Shown here: positions 34,647-43,684 of the stretch, one piece after another
How the letters are laid out: each line of letters opens with the position of its first letter
Position numbering within the stretch: the stretch's first letter is position 1
Assembly (NCBI RefSeq): GCF_937146585.1
Contig: NZ_CAKZRO010000142.1
Location: forward strand, 1 to 58,416
Length of the DNA: 58,416 nt
Direction of reading: 5' to 3'
DNA from: an uncultured Halorubrum sp.
GTDB lineage: Archaea > Halobacteriota > Halobacteria > Halobacteriales > Haloferacaceae
Made by a program: the position numbers and the translations under genes
The notes under the pieces: generated by a model
What the model saw: the letters and a program-made list of their open reading frames with translations, nothing else
The model's database searches: none
Told to the model about the DNA's origin: nothing

Positions 34647-35457
34647 GACGGGAGTGGACGCCCTCGCCGGTCGCCTCGCGAGCGTCGGCCTCGTTCCGGG
34701 TGTCGGCGACGCCGTCCCGAGCGTCGTCGGCGCCGCGACCGTCCCCGTCGGCGGCGGAGTCACCCGGTTCGTGGCGGGGGTGCTCGTGCTCGTCGCGTGC
34801 CTCGGGACGACGCGGTACGCGCTGTTAAACGCGAGCCGGGAGCCCCACGACACGCTCGTCTGGCGGTACGTCGCGCTGTCGACGGCCGTCGGCGGCGCGT
34901 TCGCCGCCCTGACCGTCGTCGAGGCGGTCTCGACCGGCGTCGGGACGACCGTGCTGGCGTTCAGGCTCCTCGCGCAGCTGTTCTTCGCCGTCTTCCTCGC
35001 GCTGTCGCTGCGGGAGCTGTACTACGCGCAGCCGACGACGTCCACCGAGGGCGACCGGCTGTCGCTGTCGACGGCGCGGCGGGTGGAGACCGCGTTCATG
35101 CTGCTCGCGCTGGTCCAGTTCCCGATCGTCGTCTGGGTGGGGCCGACGGCGGTCGCGCGGGTGATCCTCGCGGTCGCGGCCGCCGCGTTCACGGTGTACG
35201 GCGTCTCGTTCGGCCACGCGATCCGGGCCCGGCGGGTGACCCAGGGGACGGTGCTTGACGCCACCGTGACGTACGCCATCGCCGTCCTGCTCTGCGTCGG
35301 CGCGGTCAGCGTCACGGAGGGCGCCGTCGTCGCGCCGGTGCCGCAGCCGGCGGTCGCCGGTGCGATAAACGTCCTCTTAGTGATGATCGGGTCGTTCCTG
35401 ATCAGCCTGATAATCCGGCTGAAACGGAGCGCGGACGCGACGGGCGGTGCGCCGTAG
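34639..35457 (+). CDS. multi-pass membrane protein, partner of the pseudokinase
   Basis: A 272-residue protein with a 35-residue N-terminal region and seven predicted membrane helices (from about residue 39 to 258), then a short basic end (RLKRSADATGG). The number and spacing of helices resemble a 7TM sensor domain, but no family is recognised. The ATG overlaps the pseudokinase gene by eight bases, so they are co-translated and the two proteins likely work as a membrane-bound signalling unit; this is inference. Confidence 0.7.
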   Translation: MPETGVDALAGRLASVGLVPGVGDAVPSVVGAATVPVGGGVTRFVAGVLVLVACLGTTRYALLNASREPHDTLVWRYVALSTAVGGAFAALTVVEAVSTGVGTTVLAFRLLAQLFFAVFLALSLRELYYAQPTTSTEGDRLSLSTARRVETAFMLLALVQFPIVVWVGPTAVARVILAVAAAAFTVYGVSFGHAIRARRVTQGTVLDATVTYAIAVLLCVGAVSVTEGAVVAPVPQPAVAGAINVLLVMIGSFLISLIIRLKRSADATGGAP

Positions 35458-35513
35458 CTCGACGGACGGTTCGCCGCGACGCGAACGGGGGACGAGCGCC
35501 GCTGCGGTCCGCT

Positions 35514-36518
35514 TCAGAGGTCCACCGGCGCGTCGGTCGCGGCGCTCTCGGCCAGCGCGTCGAGGACGCGCATGTTCTCGACGGCCGCCGCGCCGTCGGT
35601 CAGGGGCGTCTCGTCGGCGGCGACGCGATCGGCGAAGTGCTCCACTTGGAGTCGGTACTGGTCGACCGCCGGGAACGTCTCGACCCCGTTGCGGCCGTCG
35701 ACCTCGTACCTCAGTTCCAGCCGCTCGTCAGCCGGGGCGTCGAACGCGTTCTCGACCTCGACCCAGCCGTTCGTCGCGTCCACGCGGTACCGCTCGACGT
35801 GTCGCGTGTCGAACCCGGACGCGACCCGCGCCGACCGGCCGTCGTCGTACGCCAGCACGCCCGCGAGCTCGGTGTCGACCCCGGCGTCGCGGGTGTCGCC
35901 CGCGTGGGCGTACGCCCGGTCGGGGACGCCGAGGACGGCGCGGGCCAGCGAGACCGGATAACACCCGACGTCCATCAGGGAGCCACCGGCGAGTTCGGGG
36001 TCGAGTCGGACGTCGTTCGGGCGGTCGTACAGCGGGAACCGGAACGTCGCGGTCACCGTGCGGACGTCGTCGAGCGCCGTCGCGGCGAGCTCCACGGCGC
36101 GTTCCGTCCGGGGGTGGTACCGGTACATGAACGCCTCCATCAGGGTGACCCCGCGGCGCTCGCAGTGGTCGACGACGTCTCGCGTCTCGGCGGCGTCGGC
36201 CGCCAGCGGCTTCTCGCAGAGGACGTCCAGCCCGGCGTCAGCGGCGCGCTTCGTCCACTCGGCGTGGAGTCCGTTTGGCAGAGGAACGTATACGGCGTCG
36301 AGGGCGTCGTCGTCGAGCAGCGCCTCGTAAGAGTCGTAACTGCGGGGGATCGAGTGGCGCGCGGCGAACGCCGCCGCGCGATCGGCGTCGCGGGACGCGA
36401 CCGCGCCGACCGCGTGGTCGCTGGCGGCGATGGCCGGAACGACGGCCGTGTCGGCGATCCCCGCGGTGCCGAGGACGCCGAACTCGAGGCTGGCCGAGTC
36501 GGACGAGTGAGCGCTCAT
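35514..36518 (-). CDS. Gfo/Idh/MocA-family NAD(P)-dependent sugar dehydrogenase
   Basis: A 334-residue cytoplasmic oxidoreductase. The N-terminal Rossmann domain has FGVLGTAGIA (13-22) and the family hallmark CEKPLAADAAET with Glu102-Lys103-Pro104. The C-terminal alpha/beta domain has EAFMYRYHPRTERA and GGSLMDVGCYPVSLARAV, as in glucose-fructose oxidoreductase and the haloarchaeal D-xylose 1-dehydrogenases. Xylose or another aldose is possible; no pentose genes are adjacent. Divergent from msrA. Confidence 0.85.
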   Translation of the reverse strand: MSAHSSDSASLEFGVLGTAGIADTAVVPAIAASDHAVGAVASRDADRAAAFAARHSIPRSYDSYEALLDDDALDAVYVPLPNGLHAEWTKRAADAGLDVLCEKPLAADAAETRDVVDHCERRGVTLMEAFMYRYHPRTERAVELAATALDDVRTVTATFRFPLYDRPNDVRLDPELAGGSLMDVGCYPVSLARAVLGVPDRAYAHAGDTRDAGVDTELAGVLAYDDGRSARVASGFDTRHVERYRVDATNGWVEVENAFDAPADERLELRYEVDGRNGVETFPAVDQYRLQVEHFADRVAADETPLTDGAAAVENMRVLDALAESAATDAPVDL

Positions 36519-36690
36519 GTCCGCGGCGACGCGGTCCCACCTCAAGTGGTTTGGGTCCCCCGGCGCGGTGTTCGCTCGCCGGCGAGCGCCCGCGTCGACG
36601 CGAGATATATCCCTCTCCGAGCCCCATACGTGGTAGATGCGGTCCGACCCGCGAACGGCGCTCCGGCGACTCTACAGACAGGTGACTCCC

Positions 36691-37302
36691 ATGGAAATCA
36701 CACAGACGCAGGTACGCGAGTACGACCGCCGCGCGCCCGACGGCGGCGAGACCGAGACGGCGACGTTCGGCGTCGGCTGCTTCTGGGGGCCGGACGCGCA
36801 GTTCGGCGCGATGGAGGGCGTCGTCCGAACCCGCGCGGGGTACGCTGGAGGTACGAAGCGCGACCCGACGTACCACTCGCTGGGCGACCACACGGAGGTC
36901 GTCCAAGTCGAGTTCGACCCCGACCGGACGACGTACCGGGAGATCCTCGAACGGGTGTTCGCGTCGCACGACCCGCGGCGACAGACCCGGAAGGCGCAGT
37001 ACCAGAACGTCGTGCTGGCCGAGAGCGCGGCCCAGCGGGAGGAAATCGACGAGTTCCTCGCGGGGCGCGGCCTCACCGCCGAGGGGATCGACACGCGCGT
37101 CGAGCAGCTGTCGCGGTTCTACCCCGCGGAGGACTACCACCAGAAGTACAAGCTCCGCTCCGCCTCGTCGCTGGTGGACGCGTTCGACGCGGCCGGATAC
37201 GACGACGAGGACCTGCGCGAGTCGCCGCTCGCCGCCAAGCTGAACGGGTACGCCGCCGGACACGAGGTCGACGTCGCCGAGGAGCTCCCCGCGTCCGGGT
37301 GA
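36691..37302 (+). CDS. msrA: peptide methionine (S)-S-oxide reductase
   Basis: Repairs oxidised methionine in proteins. The catalytic motif GVGCFWGPDAQF has the nucleophile Cys30; GVVRTRAGYAGG and GDHTEVVQVEFDP are the usual flanking motifs, and AEDYHQKYKL completes the site. Length 203 residues from ATG 36691. A TATA-like GATATAT at 36604-36610 is about 30 bases before an earlier in-frame ATG at 36637, which would add an 18-residue basic leader, so that start is also possible. No msrB nearby. Confidence 0.9.
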   Translation: MEITQTQVREYDRRAPDGGETETATFGVGCFWGPDAQFGAMEGVVRTRAGYAGGTKRDPTYHSLGDHTEVVQVEFDPDRTTYREILERVFASHDPRRQTRKAQYQNVVLAESAAQREEIDEFLAGRGLTAEGIDTRVEQLSRFYPAEDYHQKYKLRSASSLVDAFDAAGYDDEDLRESPLAAKLNGYAAGHEVDVAEELPASG

Positions 37303-37356
37303 GTTCGGAATGCGCCCGCCCGTCCGTTTGAAGTCGATTCGCGACCACGTTTTCCT

Positions 37357-38034
37357 ATGGAACTCGCGCCGGGCGTACACGGGCTCCCGCTACACGTATC
37401 GATGGACGACCGCGAGGCGACGTTCAATCCGACCGCGGTCGAGACCCCGCGGGGGCTCCTCCTGATCGACGTCAGCTTGCCCGACGAGGTCGACGTTCTC
37501 GAAGCCGCGCTCGCGGACGAGGGGCTGGCCCTCGACGACGCGTGGGGGATCCTCGTCACGCATCAGGACGTCGACCACGCAGGCTGCCTGGCGACCGTCG
37601 CCGACCGGACCGACGCCGTCGTGTTCGCCCACGAGGTCGAGGCCCCGTACCTAGAGGGCGAGAAGGAGCTCGTCAAGTCCAGCGAGGAGCGACCGATGGC
37701 GATCGAGCCGACGACCGTCGACGTCCGACTGACGGGCGGGGAGACGTTCGCGACGGCGGCCGGGCCGATGGTAGTGGTCCCGACCCCCGGTCACAGCCCG
37801 GGACACGTGTCGGCGTACTTCCCCGACGCGGAACTGCTCGTCGGCGCAGACGCGCTCAACGTGGTCGACGGCGATCTCGTCGGGCCGCGCCCGGAGGTGA
37901 CGCAGGACCTCGAGACGGCGCGCGAGAGCGTCGTGACGCTCGCCGACCGCGACGTGGCGGAGACGTTCTGCTTCCACGGCGGGCACGTCGAGGCCGGGAC
38001 GGAGCGCATCGCGGAGATCGCGGCCGAGCGGTAG
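37357..38034 (+). CDS. metallo-beta-lactamase-fold hydrolase
   Basis: A 225-residue soluble enzyme of the metallo-beta-lactamase superfamily. The metal motif is THQDVDHAG (the usual HxHxDH with the second His replaced by Asp, a variant seen in many family members), followed by PTPGHSPGHVS and VGADALNV with the bridging Asp, and a final His in FCFHGGHVEAG. Substrate unknown; glyoxalase II-like or lactonase-like activity is possible. Forms a tandem with msrA on the same strand, 54 bases apart. Confidence 0.82.
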   Translation: MELAPGVHGLPLHVSMDDREATFNPTAVETPRGLLLIDVSLPDEVDVLEAALADEGLALDDAWGILVTHQDVDHAGCLATVADRTDAVVFAHEVEAPYLEGEKELVKSSEERPMAIEPTTVDVRLTGGETFATAAGPMVVVPTPGHSPGHVSAYFPDAELLVGADALNVVDGDLVGPRPEVTQDLETARESVVTLADRDVAETFCFHGGHVEAGTERIAEIAAER

Positions 38035-38110
38035 CCGTCGCGCCGCGAGCCGACGAGCGGAGTGCGGCGCGATCCGTGTCTTCAAGCCCGACCGGCCGTC
38101 ACAATTCGTC

Positions 38111-38683
38111 GTGGACGCGAACGAACTCTCGCTCCGGTCGTACGACCCCCGCGACGACGCGGCCGTGTGGGCGCTTCACGAATGGGCGATGCGGGAGACA
38201 GGCGTCGACCCGTCCGACATCCCCGGGACCGACGACCTGCGGTCCGTGACGGCGTCGTACCTCGATTCGGGGGGCGCGTTCGTCGTCGGCGTCGTCGACG
38301 CCGATCCGTCGTCGGGCGAACTGCCGGGGGACTCGACGTCGGCACGCGAGGTGGACGAGCTGGCGACGCACGACGGGACGCTCGCCGCGATGGGCGGGTA
38401 CGTGCCGAACGAGGCCGGGCACGGCGACGAGCGCGACCGATCCGGTGCCGCGGAGCTCCACCGGATGCGCGTCGCGCCGCCGTCCCAGCGCCGCGGCTAC
38501 GGGCGCGCGCTGCTCGACGAACTGGAGCGGCGGGCCGCCGCCGACGGGTTCGAGACGCTCCTCGCGACGACGTCGACCCGGCAGTCCGCGGCGCTCGACT
38601 TCTACGCGAGTCGGGGGTACGAGCGGGCGGCCACCTCGGCCGCGGGCGCGTACGAACTCGTTCACTTCGAGAAGGAACTCTGA
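38111..38683 (+). CDS. GNAT-family N-acetyltransferase
   Basis: A 190-residue acetyltransferase starting with GTG. The acetyl-CoA-binding signature is RMRVAPPSQRRGYGRALLDELERRA (residues about 119-143; the Q/RxxGxG/A loop is QRRGYG), followed by TSTRQSAALDFYASRGYE and a C-terminal strand. The N-terminal half has a 40-residue insert between strands (SSGELPGDSTSAREVDELAT region) not usual in small GNATs. Substrate unknown. Confidence 0.82.
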   Translation: MDANELSLRSYDPRDDAAVWALHEWAMRETGVDPSDIPGTDDLRSVTASYLDSGGAFVVGVVDADPSSGELPGDSTSAREVDELATHDGTLAAMGGYVPNEAGHGDERDRSGAAELHRMRVAPPSQRRGYGRALLDELERRAAADGFETLLATTSTRQSAALDFYASRGYERAATSAAGAYELVHFEKEL

Positions 38684-38718
38684 GGCCCACTCCGGGGGGA
38701 GTCCCCGGAGACGGCGAG

Positions 38719-39882
38719 TCACCCGGAGAGGTCGAAGTGCTCCGCCGCCGTCTGCATGTCCTTGTCGCCGCGGCCGCAGAGGTTGACTAACAGCGTGTCG
38801 TGCCGGTCCTCTTCGGCCAGCTTGGCGGCCAGCGCGAGGGCGTGGGCCGGCTCCAGCGCCGGGATGATCCCCTCGGCCTCGCTCAGTTCGCGGAACGCGG
38901 CCAGCGCCTCGTCGTCGGAGACCGCGTGGTACTCCGCGCGGCCCATCTCCTGGAGCGCGGCGTGCTCCGGGCCGATGGCCGGGTAGTCGAGGCCGGCCGA
39001 GATGGAGTGGTTCTCGGTGTCGTCGCCGATCGTCTTCGTCTTCATCCCCTGGAAGATCTGCGGCTCCTCCTGTTTCGTCTTCGACAGCGGGGCCGAGTGG
39101 TTCGCGTCGTCTGTGCCGCCCGGTTCGGCGCCGTAGAACATCACGTCGTCGTCCTTGAACGCGTGCCAGAGGCCGATCGAGTTCGACCCGCCGCCCACGC
39201 AGGCGACGCACGCGTCGGGGAGGTCGCCGTGGAGCTCCTGGATCTGCTCGCGGGCCTCGGTCCCGATGACGGACTGGAACTCGCGGACCATCCGCGGGAA
39301 CGGGTCGGGGCCGACGACGCTGCCGACGAGGTAGTGCGTCGAGTCGACGTGCTCGGCGAAGTCCTCCAACGCGGCGTCGACCGCCTCCGCGAGCCCCTCG
39401 TTGCCGCGGTCGACCGGCTCCACGTCGGCGCCCATGAGGCGCATCCGGAACACGTTCATCTCCTGGCGCTGCATGTCGTGCCGGCCCATGTAGACGGTCG
39501 TGTCGAGGTCCAGCAGGGCGCCGACCATCGCCGTCGCGGTGCCGTGCTGGCCCGCCCCGGTCTCGGCGATCAGGCGGTCCTTCCCGGCCCGCTTCGCCAG
39601 CAGCGCCTGCCCGAGCGTGTTGTTGAGCTTGTGCGCCCCGCCGTGGAGCAGGTCCTCGTGTTTGAGGTAGATGTCCGCCCCGTACCGCTCGCTGAGCGTC
39701 TCCGCGTAGAAGACGGGCGTCGGCCGCCCCGCGAAGTGTTCGAGCAGGTCGCGGAACTCGGCCATGAACTCCTCGTCCGCGACGGCCTCCTCGTACGCCG
39801 CCGCCAGCTCAGCCAACGGTTCCTCCAGCGGTTCCGGGACGTGTCGGCCGCCGAACTCGCCGAACTCGCCTGACGTACCCAT
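38719..39882 (-). CDS. trpB: tryptophan synthase beta chain
   Basis: PLP enzyme that joins indole and serine to give tryptophan. The 387-residue protein is a TrpB1-type beta chain: EFGEFGGRHVPE at the start, Schiff-base Lys85 in HGGAHKLNNT, GAGQHGTATAMVGAL, VGGGSNSIGLWHAF (phosphate loop) and SISAGLDYPAIGPEHA. No trpA, trpC or trpD gene flanks it, which is unusual since these are normally clustered in haloarchaea. A minus-strand T-rich box at about 39906-39912 lies 27 bases before the start. Confidence 0.92.
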   Translation of the reverse strand: MGTSGEFGEFGGRHVPEPLEEPLAELAAAYEEAVADEEFMAEFRDLLEHFAGRPTPVFYAETLSERYGADIYLKHEDLLHGGAHKLNNTLGQALLAKRAGKDRLIAETGAGQHGTATAMVGALLDLDTTVYMGRHDMQRQEMNVFRMRLMGADVEPVDRGNEGLAEAVDAALEDFAEHVDSTHYLVGSVVGPDPFPRMVREFQSVIGTEAREQIQELHGDLPDACVACVGGGSNSIGLWHAFKDDDVMFYGAEPGGTDDANHSAPLSKTKQEEPQIFQGMKTKTIGDDTENHSISAGLDYPAIGPEHAALQEMGRAEYHAVSDDEALAAFRELSEAEGIIPALEPAHALALAAKLAEEDRHDTLLVNLCGRGDKDMQTAAEHFDLSG

Positions 39883-39994
39883 GCGAAACGGGTGTGGCCG
39901 CGGCTCAAAAAAGACGAGGGAACCCCCGGGCGCTGCCGCGGTCGCGACGCCCGCCCGTGGCCAACGATTTGTGTCGCGGCCGAGACGGTGGCGT

Positions 39995-41191
39995 ATGGAC
40001 CGGTTGGTCTGTTACGACTGCGGCGAGACGTCCCCCGCCGGCGAGGCGGCCCGCTGCGCGTGCGGCGAGCCGCTCTGGTTCGACACCGACGGGACCGAGT
40101 TCTCGTGGCCCGACGCGAGCGACGGTGATGGCGGGGTCCGACTCGGACGGGACTTCCTCTGGCGCTACGAGTCCGTCCTGCCCGCGTCGCCGCCGGGCGG
40201 TCTCGCAGCCGCCGCCGGGGGCACGCCGCTGTTCCGCGCGCCGTCGGTCGAACCGGCGGACGGCCCGCGGATCCACCTCAAGGTCGAGGGGACCAACCCG
40301 ACGGGGAGCTTCAAGGACCGCGGGACGGCCGTCGGCATCGGTCGCCTCGACGGCCCGGTCGGGACCGTCTCGCACGGCAACATGGCGCTGAGCGTCGCCG
40401 CGCACGCGGCGGCGCTCGACCGGGAGGCCGTGATCCTCGTCGCCGAGGACACCCCGGACTCGCGGCTCGCGATGATCGCCCAGCACGACCCGCACCTGTT
40501 CCGGGTCCGCGGGGAGTACGGGCGGCTCTACGAGGACACGCTCGAGCATGACCTCGGGGTCGCCTTCCTCAACTCCGACGCCCCGCTCCGGGTCGCCGGC
40601 CAGAAGACGGTCGCGTACGAGATCTGCGAGGCGTTCGCCCCCGACGCGCCCGACGCGATCGTCCTCCCGGTCAGCAGCGGCGGACAGGCGAGCGGGGTGT
40701 GGAAGGCGCTCCGCGAGCTGGACGCGGCCGGGTTGCTCCCGGCGGTCCCGCGGATCTACCTCGCGCAGGCCGCTCGGTGCGACCCGATCGCGCGGGCGTT
40801 TCGGCGGGGCGACGCGCGCGTCGAGCCCGTGGAGGGCGAGCCAACGGCGGCCGTCTCGATCAACAACGCCGACCCGCCGAGCGGGACCCGGGCGCTGGCC
40901 GCCGTACGAGCGACCGACGGGGCCGTCGTCTCCGTCTCGGAGGAGGCGATGCTCGCGGAGACTGAACGGCTCGCCGCCGACGCCGGGGTCTCCGTCGAGC
41001 CGTCGTGCGCGGTGGCGACCGCCGCGGTCCGGAAGCTCGCCGCGGCCGGCGAGTTCGGGCCCGAAGACGACGTCGCCGCGATACTGACCGGGTCGGGGTA
41101 CAAGTACGGGCCGAGCGAGGCCGACGGCTCGACCGTCCGAGAGGTCGACCGCGCCGACGTGCCGGACGCCGTCCGCGAGATCGTGTCGTGA
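39995..41191 (+). CDS. thrC: threonine synthase-like PLP enzyme
   Basis: A 398-residue fold-type II PLP enzyme, most like archaeal threonine synthase, which turns O-phosphohomoserine into threonine. An N-terminal zinc ribbon (Cys6, Cys9, Cys21, Cys23) precedes TPLFRAPS, the PLP lysine Lys107 in GTNPTGSFKDRGTAVG, SHGNMALSVAAHAA and VLPVSSGGQASGVW. It could be a paralogue with another substrate, as several haloarchaea carry more than one thrC-like gene. Divergent from trpB across 112 bases. Confidence 0.85.
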   Translation: MDRLVCYDCGETSPAGEAARCACGEPLWFDTDGTEFSWPDASDGDGGVRLGRDFLWRYESVLPASPPGGLAAAAGGTPLFRAPSVEPADGPRIHLKVEGTNPTGSFKDRGTAVGIGRLDGPVGTVSHGNMALSVAAHAAALDREAVILVAEDTPDSRLAMIAQHDPHLFRVRGEYGRLYEDTLEHDLGVAFLNSDAPLRVAGQKTVAYEICEAFAPDAPDAIVLPVSSGGQASGVWKALRELDAAGLLPAVPRIYLAQAARCDPIARAFRRGDARVEPVEGEPTAAVSINNADPPSGTRALAAVRATDGAVVSVSEEAMLAETERLAADAGVSVEPSCAVATAAVRKLAAAGEFGPEDDVAAILTGSGYKYGPSEADGSTVREVDRADVPDAVREIVS

Positions 41192-41237
41192 GCGCTCGAA
41201 CGCGGCCACATCGTTCGACGAGACGGGCGGTGTCGTC

Positions 41238-43424
41238 TCAGTACCCCGCCAGCGTCTCGTCGCGGGCGTCGGCGAGATGTCGTCTGATGTCCGCCTCGCG
41301 CCAGCCGACGGGGGACAGCACGCTCTCGACGGCCCGCACGGCGGCGTCCTCGTACCACTCGGCGTCGTATCGGTCGCCGTCCTCGAACGCCAGTCGGACG
41401 CGGGCCGCGCCGCGCGCGTCCGCGTCGACGACCACGTAGCGGACCGTCTGCCCCGGCGCGATCTCGGTCCCTTCGATCCGCGCCCGCTCCAGCGCGGCCG
41501 CGGTGAGCGTCTCCATCGTGTAGTCGCCGACGGCCTTCGACACGCGGGTGTCGACGACGAGGTCGGCGGGGTCGACCTCGCCCCCGCGGAGGTCGCGGAG
41601 CCGGCGGCGGAGGGCGTCGCAGACCGCCTCCGGCGACCGCGTCTCGTCGAACGCGCGGAGCGCGGCCCGCTGGACCGCCTCGACCCACGCCGCGGTCGAG
41701 CGCTGGCGGCCCTCGATCCCCCGGGTCTTGATCGCATCGCCGAGGCCGGTCTCCGGGTACTCCTCTCCGCGTCGCTTTCCGAAGTATCGGGTCAACGCTC
41801 CCGATCCGGAGTCCCGGGTCGGACAGAACGCCGTCCAGTCGAACGCGCACTCGTACTCCAGTTCGACGCCGGTCTCGCGACTGATCTCGTCGGCCACCGC
41901 CGGGAGCGGCCGCTGCGCGCGACCCTCGGCCGGCGTCACCCAGAGGGAGTCGACGATCCCGTGGAGGACGCGCCAGCCGGCGTCTTCCAGGGCGGCCTTC
42001 GCGTCGAGCAGGAGCTCGCGGGCGAACGCGTTGATCGCCTCGTGGCACTCGATGCGGCCGAACTTCGCGTTGCTGAACCCCTGGTAGCCGAAACAGGAGA
42101 CGAGGATCCACTTGATCGCCGACGAGGCGGCCTCGAGGCGCTCGCGCTCGTCGCCGTCGGCGTCGGCGAGGGCCGCCTTGATCTCGCTCCGCGCGTCGAT
42201 GAGCGGGCCGAGCACGTCGGGCAGGTAGCCGTCGCGGTCGCAGATCGAGTAGCCGAGCCCCGGGACGTCGTCGGTGTCGCAGCAGCCGCACCGCACCGTC
42301 TCGGGCGAGACGTTCCGCGTCCGGATGACGTTCGGGTACAGCGACGCGAAGTCGAGCTCGTGGACGTCCTCGTGGACGCCCACGTCGGGGGCGAGCGTCG
42401 TCCCGCCGCGGTCCGCGTCGTCGAGCGTCGAGGCGGGCTTGAACAGCTCCGGCCGCCACGCCCGCCAGGGGACGCGCACGTCGCGGCGGCGCGCCTCGCG
42501 TATCTGGATCGCGGTCAGCACGCGCCCGATGGAGGCCCAGCCGAGCTCCTGGAGCGGCAGCCCGGAGCGCGAGACGAGGTCGAGACACCCCGCCAACCCC
42601 GACTCGCGGTGGAAGAAGGAGTTCGACTCGTCGACGAGGACGCGGCCGGGCACCGCGTACCGCGCCGGCGAGTGGCCCACCCGCCCGTAGGAGGTGTACG
42701 TCGACTCGCCGGCGAGCTTCGTATATCCCGGTCGCCGGCCGAGTTCGAAGTCGACCCCGGCGGCGTCGGCCGCCTCGAACAGCAGCGGAACGAGGTCGGC
42801 GGTCGAGACGACCAGCACGTCGGGGTCGCGGTCGTCGAGGACCGCTCGGACGCCCGCGACGACCTCGCCCGGCGACGAGCCGACGGGGTCGCCGTCCACG
42901 GAGAGCCGCGGCAGCGACTCGACGCCCGACGCGTGGCGGGGGAGCGTCAGGCGCATCGCCCGGAGGTCGCGGACCGACCGGTCGGGGCCGGCAGGCACGG
43001 CCGCGTCGAGGCAGTAGCGCAGCTCCCGCGTCAGGTCGACGTCGTAGCAGGTGTACGCGCTGGGGCGGTCGAACCGCCGCACGCGCCTCGCGATTGTCCG
43101 GACGGCGTCGATCGACGCCGCGTCGACGCGCAGGAGCGGACGGGCCGCCGTGCGGAACGTCTGCCGGTGCGACTCGACGCCGAGGTCGGCGACCGCCGCC
43201 TGCCCGTCGAGGAACGACCGGAGGGAACACAGCGCGTCAGAGAGCCCGTCGCGGGCGGGCGGCGTCGGGTCGGGGCCGCCCGCGCGGCCGTAGAGGTCGT
43301 CGACCGGGTCGCCGACGAACAGCGTCGGTCGGTACCCCTCGCGCACGTCGCGCTCGACGCCGTCCGGCGCGAGCCGCCACTCGGCGACGCGCCCGTCGCC
43401 GAGGTGGTCGACCGTGAGGACCAC
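41238..43424 (-). CDS. polB2: family B DNA polymerase, PolB2-like, altered motif C
   Basis: A 728-residue B-family DNA polymerase. Motif A is LDFASLYPNVI (358-368, first Asp358), motif B is KWILVSCFGYQG (Lys438; the usual Asn is Val) and motif C is HGIVDSLWV (488-496). The first Asp of the classic DTD is Ile490, but the second, Asp492, equivalent to the catalytic one, is kept. CRCC-like cysteines lie at 379, 381, 382 and 395. The N-terminal half does not show the DxE, NxxxD or YxxxD exonuclease motifs. The GTG start at 43424 is two bases after the upstream stop. Third gene of the cassette; likely translesion-type. Confidence 0.82.
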   Translation of the reverse strand: MVLTVDHLGDGRVAEWRLAPDGVERDVREGYRPTLFVGDPVDDLYGRAGGPDPTPPARDGLSDALCSLRSFLDGQAAVADLGVESHRQTFRTAARPLLRVDAASIDAVRTIARRVRRFDRPSAYTCYDVDLTRELRYCLDAAVPAGPDRSVRDLRAMRLTLPRHASGVESLPRLSVDGDPVGSSPGEVVAGVRAVLDDRDPDVLVVSTADLVPLLFEAADAAGVDFELGRRPGYTKLAGESTYTSYGRVGHSPARYAVPGRVLVDESNSFFHRESGLAGCLDLVSRSGLPLQELGWASIGRVLTAIQIREARRRDVRVPWRAWRPELFKPASTLDDADRGGTTLAPDVGVHEDVHELDFASLYPNVIRTRNVSPETVRCGCCDTDDVPGLGYSICDRDGYLPDVLGPLIDARSEIKAALADADGDERERLEAASSAIKWILVSCFGYQGFSNAKFGRIECHEAINAFARELLLDAKAALEDAGWRVLHGIVDSLWVTPAEGRAQRPLPAVADEISRETGVELEYECAFDWTAFCPTRDSGSGALTRYFGKRRGEEYPETGLGDAIKTRGIEGRQRSTAAWVEAVQRAALRAFDETRSPEAVCDALRRRLRDLRGGEVDPADLVVDTRVSKAVGDYTMETLTAAALERARIEGTEIAPGQTVRYVVVDADARGAARVRLAFEDGDRYDAEWYEDAAVRAVESVLSPVGWREADIRRHLADARDETLAGY

Positions 43425-43426
43425 GG

Positions 43427-43684
43427 CTACGCGTCGGCGAGCCGGTCGAGCCGCGACTCGAGCTCGGCGATGCGGCGCTCCTGTTCGAGCGCGATCGACA
43501 GCCACACGGCCGCCAGCGGGTCGGCGTGGTTGTGGTTGCCCGCGGCGTCCGCGCGGTCGCGGGCGTAGCCGAACAGCCGGTCGAACCGGCGCTGGTCCGC
43601 GCGGCGCAGCGCGCGGCGGAACGATCCCCAGTCGTCCTCGACCGCCGCCAGTCGGTCGCGGTACGTCGGGTTCGTCCGCCCCAT
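43427..43684 (-). CDS. small helical protein between RecA-like and polymerase genes
   Basis: An 85-residue soluble, mostly helical and charged protein (MGRTNPTYRDRLAAVEDDWG, later a region rich in Arg, ending with a coiled-coil-like helix LEQERRIAELESRLDRL). I recognise no family. It starts one base into the stop of the RecA-like gene (TGATG) and ends two bases before the polymerase start, so all three are translated from one message. The tight packing suggests a subunit or adaptor that links the two larger proteins. Confidence 0.75.
   Translation of the reverse strand: MGRTNPTYRDRLAAVEDDWGSFRRALRRADQRRFDRLFGYARDRADAAGNHNHADPLAAVWLSIALEQERRIAELESRLDRLADA

Noticed and set aside
41238-43424. 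Calling the B-family polymerase fully inactive because DTD is broken
   Set aside because: The Asp in motif A and the second Asp of motif C, the main metal ligands, are both present, so inactivity cannot be claimed from sequence.
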